This document shows, piece after piece, positions 63,627-64,000 of a stretch of 64,000 bases of DNA; position 1 is the first letter of the stretch, and each line of letters begins with the position of its first letter. Origin of the DNA: an uncultured Acetobacteraceae bacterium (GTDB lineage Bacteria > Pseudomonadota > Alphaproteobacteria > Acetobacterales > Acetobacteraceae); assembly GCA_903918195.1 (NCBI GenBank), contig CAIXDS010000199.1:1-64000 (forward strand), read 5' to 3'. A program made the translations under genes and the position numbers. The notes under the pieces are model-generated. The model was not told the DNA's origin and ran no database searches. It saw only the letters and a program-made list of their open reading frames with translations.

Positions 63627-64000
63627 TTACGCCGCATCCCGGTTGCCAGAAATGGCGGCCGGGTGAGGCGCGATGAGACGCTTGCGGAAGAAAATCCGGC
63701 TGTGCCCGGGCGGAAAATCGTCCAGCACGCCGAACACGCTGTAGCCGATCTTCTGGTAGAACGGGGCCGCCTGGAAGCTGAGCGCGTCCACATGGGCGCC
63801 GAGGCATCCCCTTTCCCGCGCTTCGGTTTCCGCCGCTGCCATCAGGGCCGAGCCGACGCCCTGGCCGCGCAAGCCTGCGGGAACAAACAGCATTTGCACA
63901 TGCAGCCATTGGCAGAGGGTGCAGCCCCACAGGCCGCCCGCCACCGAACCCGTGTCATCGTGGATCGGAATGACCAGCAGCCGCGGCTGCACCGGGCCGA
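63627..64000 (-). CDS. GNAT family N-acetyltransferase, cut by window edge
   Basis: The visible part is the last 124 or so codons; the frame is still open at base 64000, so the N-terminus lies outside. A GTG at 63992 is too late to be a likely start, because the conserved first strands would be lost. VPAGLRGQGVGSALMAAAE is the acetyl-CoA-binding motif A; FQAAPFYQKIGYSVFGVLDDFPPGH is the family's C-terminal part, close to the subgroup whose members end in FYEKHGF. The substrate is unknown. It converges on the PepSY gene. Confidence 0.85.
   Translation of the reverse strand, partial: GPVQPRLLVIPIHDDTGSVAGGLWGCTLCQWLHVQMLFVPAGLRGQGVGSALMAAAETEARERGCLGAHVDALSFQAAPFYQKIGYSVFGVLDDFPPGHSRIFFRKRLIAPHPAAISGNRDAA

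Overview
The window is a GC-rich stretch of chromosome, almost fully coding, from an alphaproteobacterium. The closest fit is the family Acetobacteraceae (Rhodospirillales). The evidence is the housekeeping order rpoZ-spoT-lepB-rnc-era-recO-parC, the waaA-lpxK-acyltransferase operon, fused cysNC behind cysD, Kdo/lipid A genes, and a family of GC-rich hairpin repeats of a kind I associate with this family. The genus cannot be fixed by reading alone. The gene set suggests a Gram-negative respirer with both microaerobic and anaerobic capacity.

Layout. 187-2835: a nucleobase (NCS2) permease with an unusual C-terminal domain, convergent with a BtpA-family protein. 2902-6630: a minus-strand operon for a compact cbb3-like terminal oxidase (membrane protein, CcoN-like subunit I, a fused CcoO/CcoP-like dihaem cytochrome c, a 55-residue membrane peptide and an Ig-like/TM protein). 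7254-11804: a 1516-residue hybrid sensor kinase with triplicated PAS modules, behind a perfect FNR/FixK-type box. 11835-16622: a Rieske-ferredoxin reductase fusion, O-acetylhomoserine sulfhydrylase, a small hypothetical and a sugar-nucleotide epimerase. 16664-21469: tRNA-Leu, tRNA-Asn, a large type-I-secreted surface protein with a von Willebrand D domain, and an IS91-type transposase remnant; this looks like an accessory island. 21470-28907: chaB, then an anaerobic operon (gltD-like oxidoreductase, nifJ, DHOD-like protein) under a second FNR-type box, and a universal stress protein. 29210-34157: an FAD protein and assimilatory sulfate genes cysH-cysD-cysNC. 34219-37605: a small secreted protein, serA, mazG and a Cys-containing membrane protein.

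37703-46644 is the core block parC-recO-era-rnc-lepB-spoT-rpoZ-folK. 46788-51552 holds a NYN nuclease, a family-5 uracil-DNA glycosylase, smpB, an EnvZ/OmpR-type two-component pair and an AlkA-type glycosylase. 51851-53962 holds two tandem paralogous single-TM small proteins with duplicated upstream DNA, and an orphan ammonium transporter with a clear sigma-54 promoter. 54239-59345 is an enolase-superfamily protein with altered catalytic residues and a lipid A operon. 59578-63122 is a ferredoxin plus a NrfD/molybdopterin-oxidoreductase fusion under a third FNR-type box. The window ends with a PepSY protein and a truncated GNAT acetyltransferase.

How the parts may work together (inference): three FNR/FixK-type boxes of the form TTGAN6TCAA sit upstream of the sensor kinase, the pyruvate:ferredoxin oxidoreductase operon and the molybdo-oxidoreductase operon. 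This suggests one oxygen-responsive regulon, alongside the high-affinity oxidase. Hairpin repeats of one family occur at five intergenic places, three of them touching stop codons. The most novel-looking items are the NrfD-TtrA-like single-chain oxidoreductase, the fused CcoO/P oxidase operon, the tandem small membrane proteins with a shared upstream element, and the enolase-superfamily protein that lacks its usual catalytic residues.
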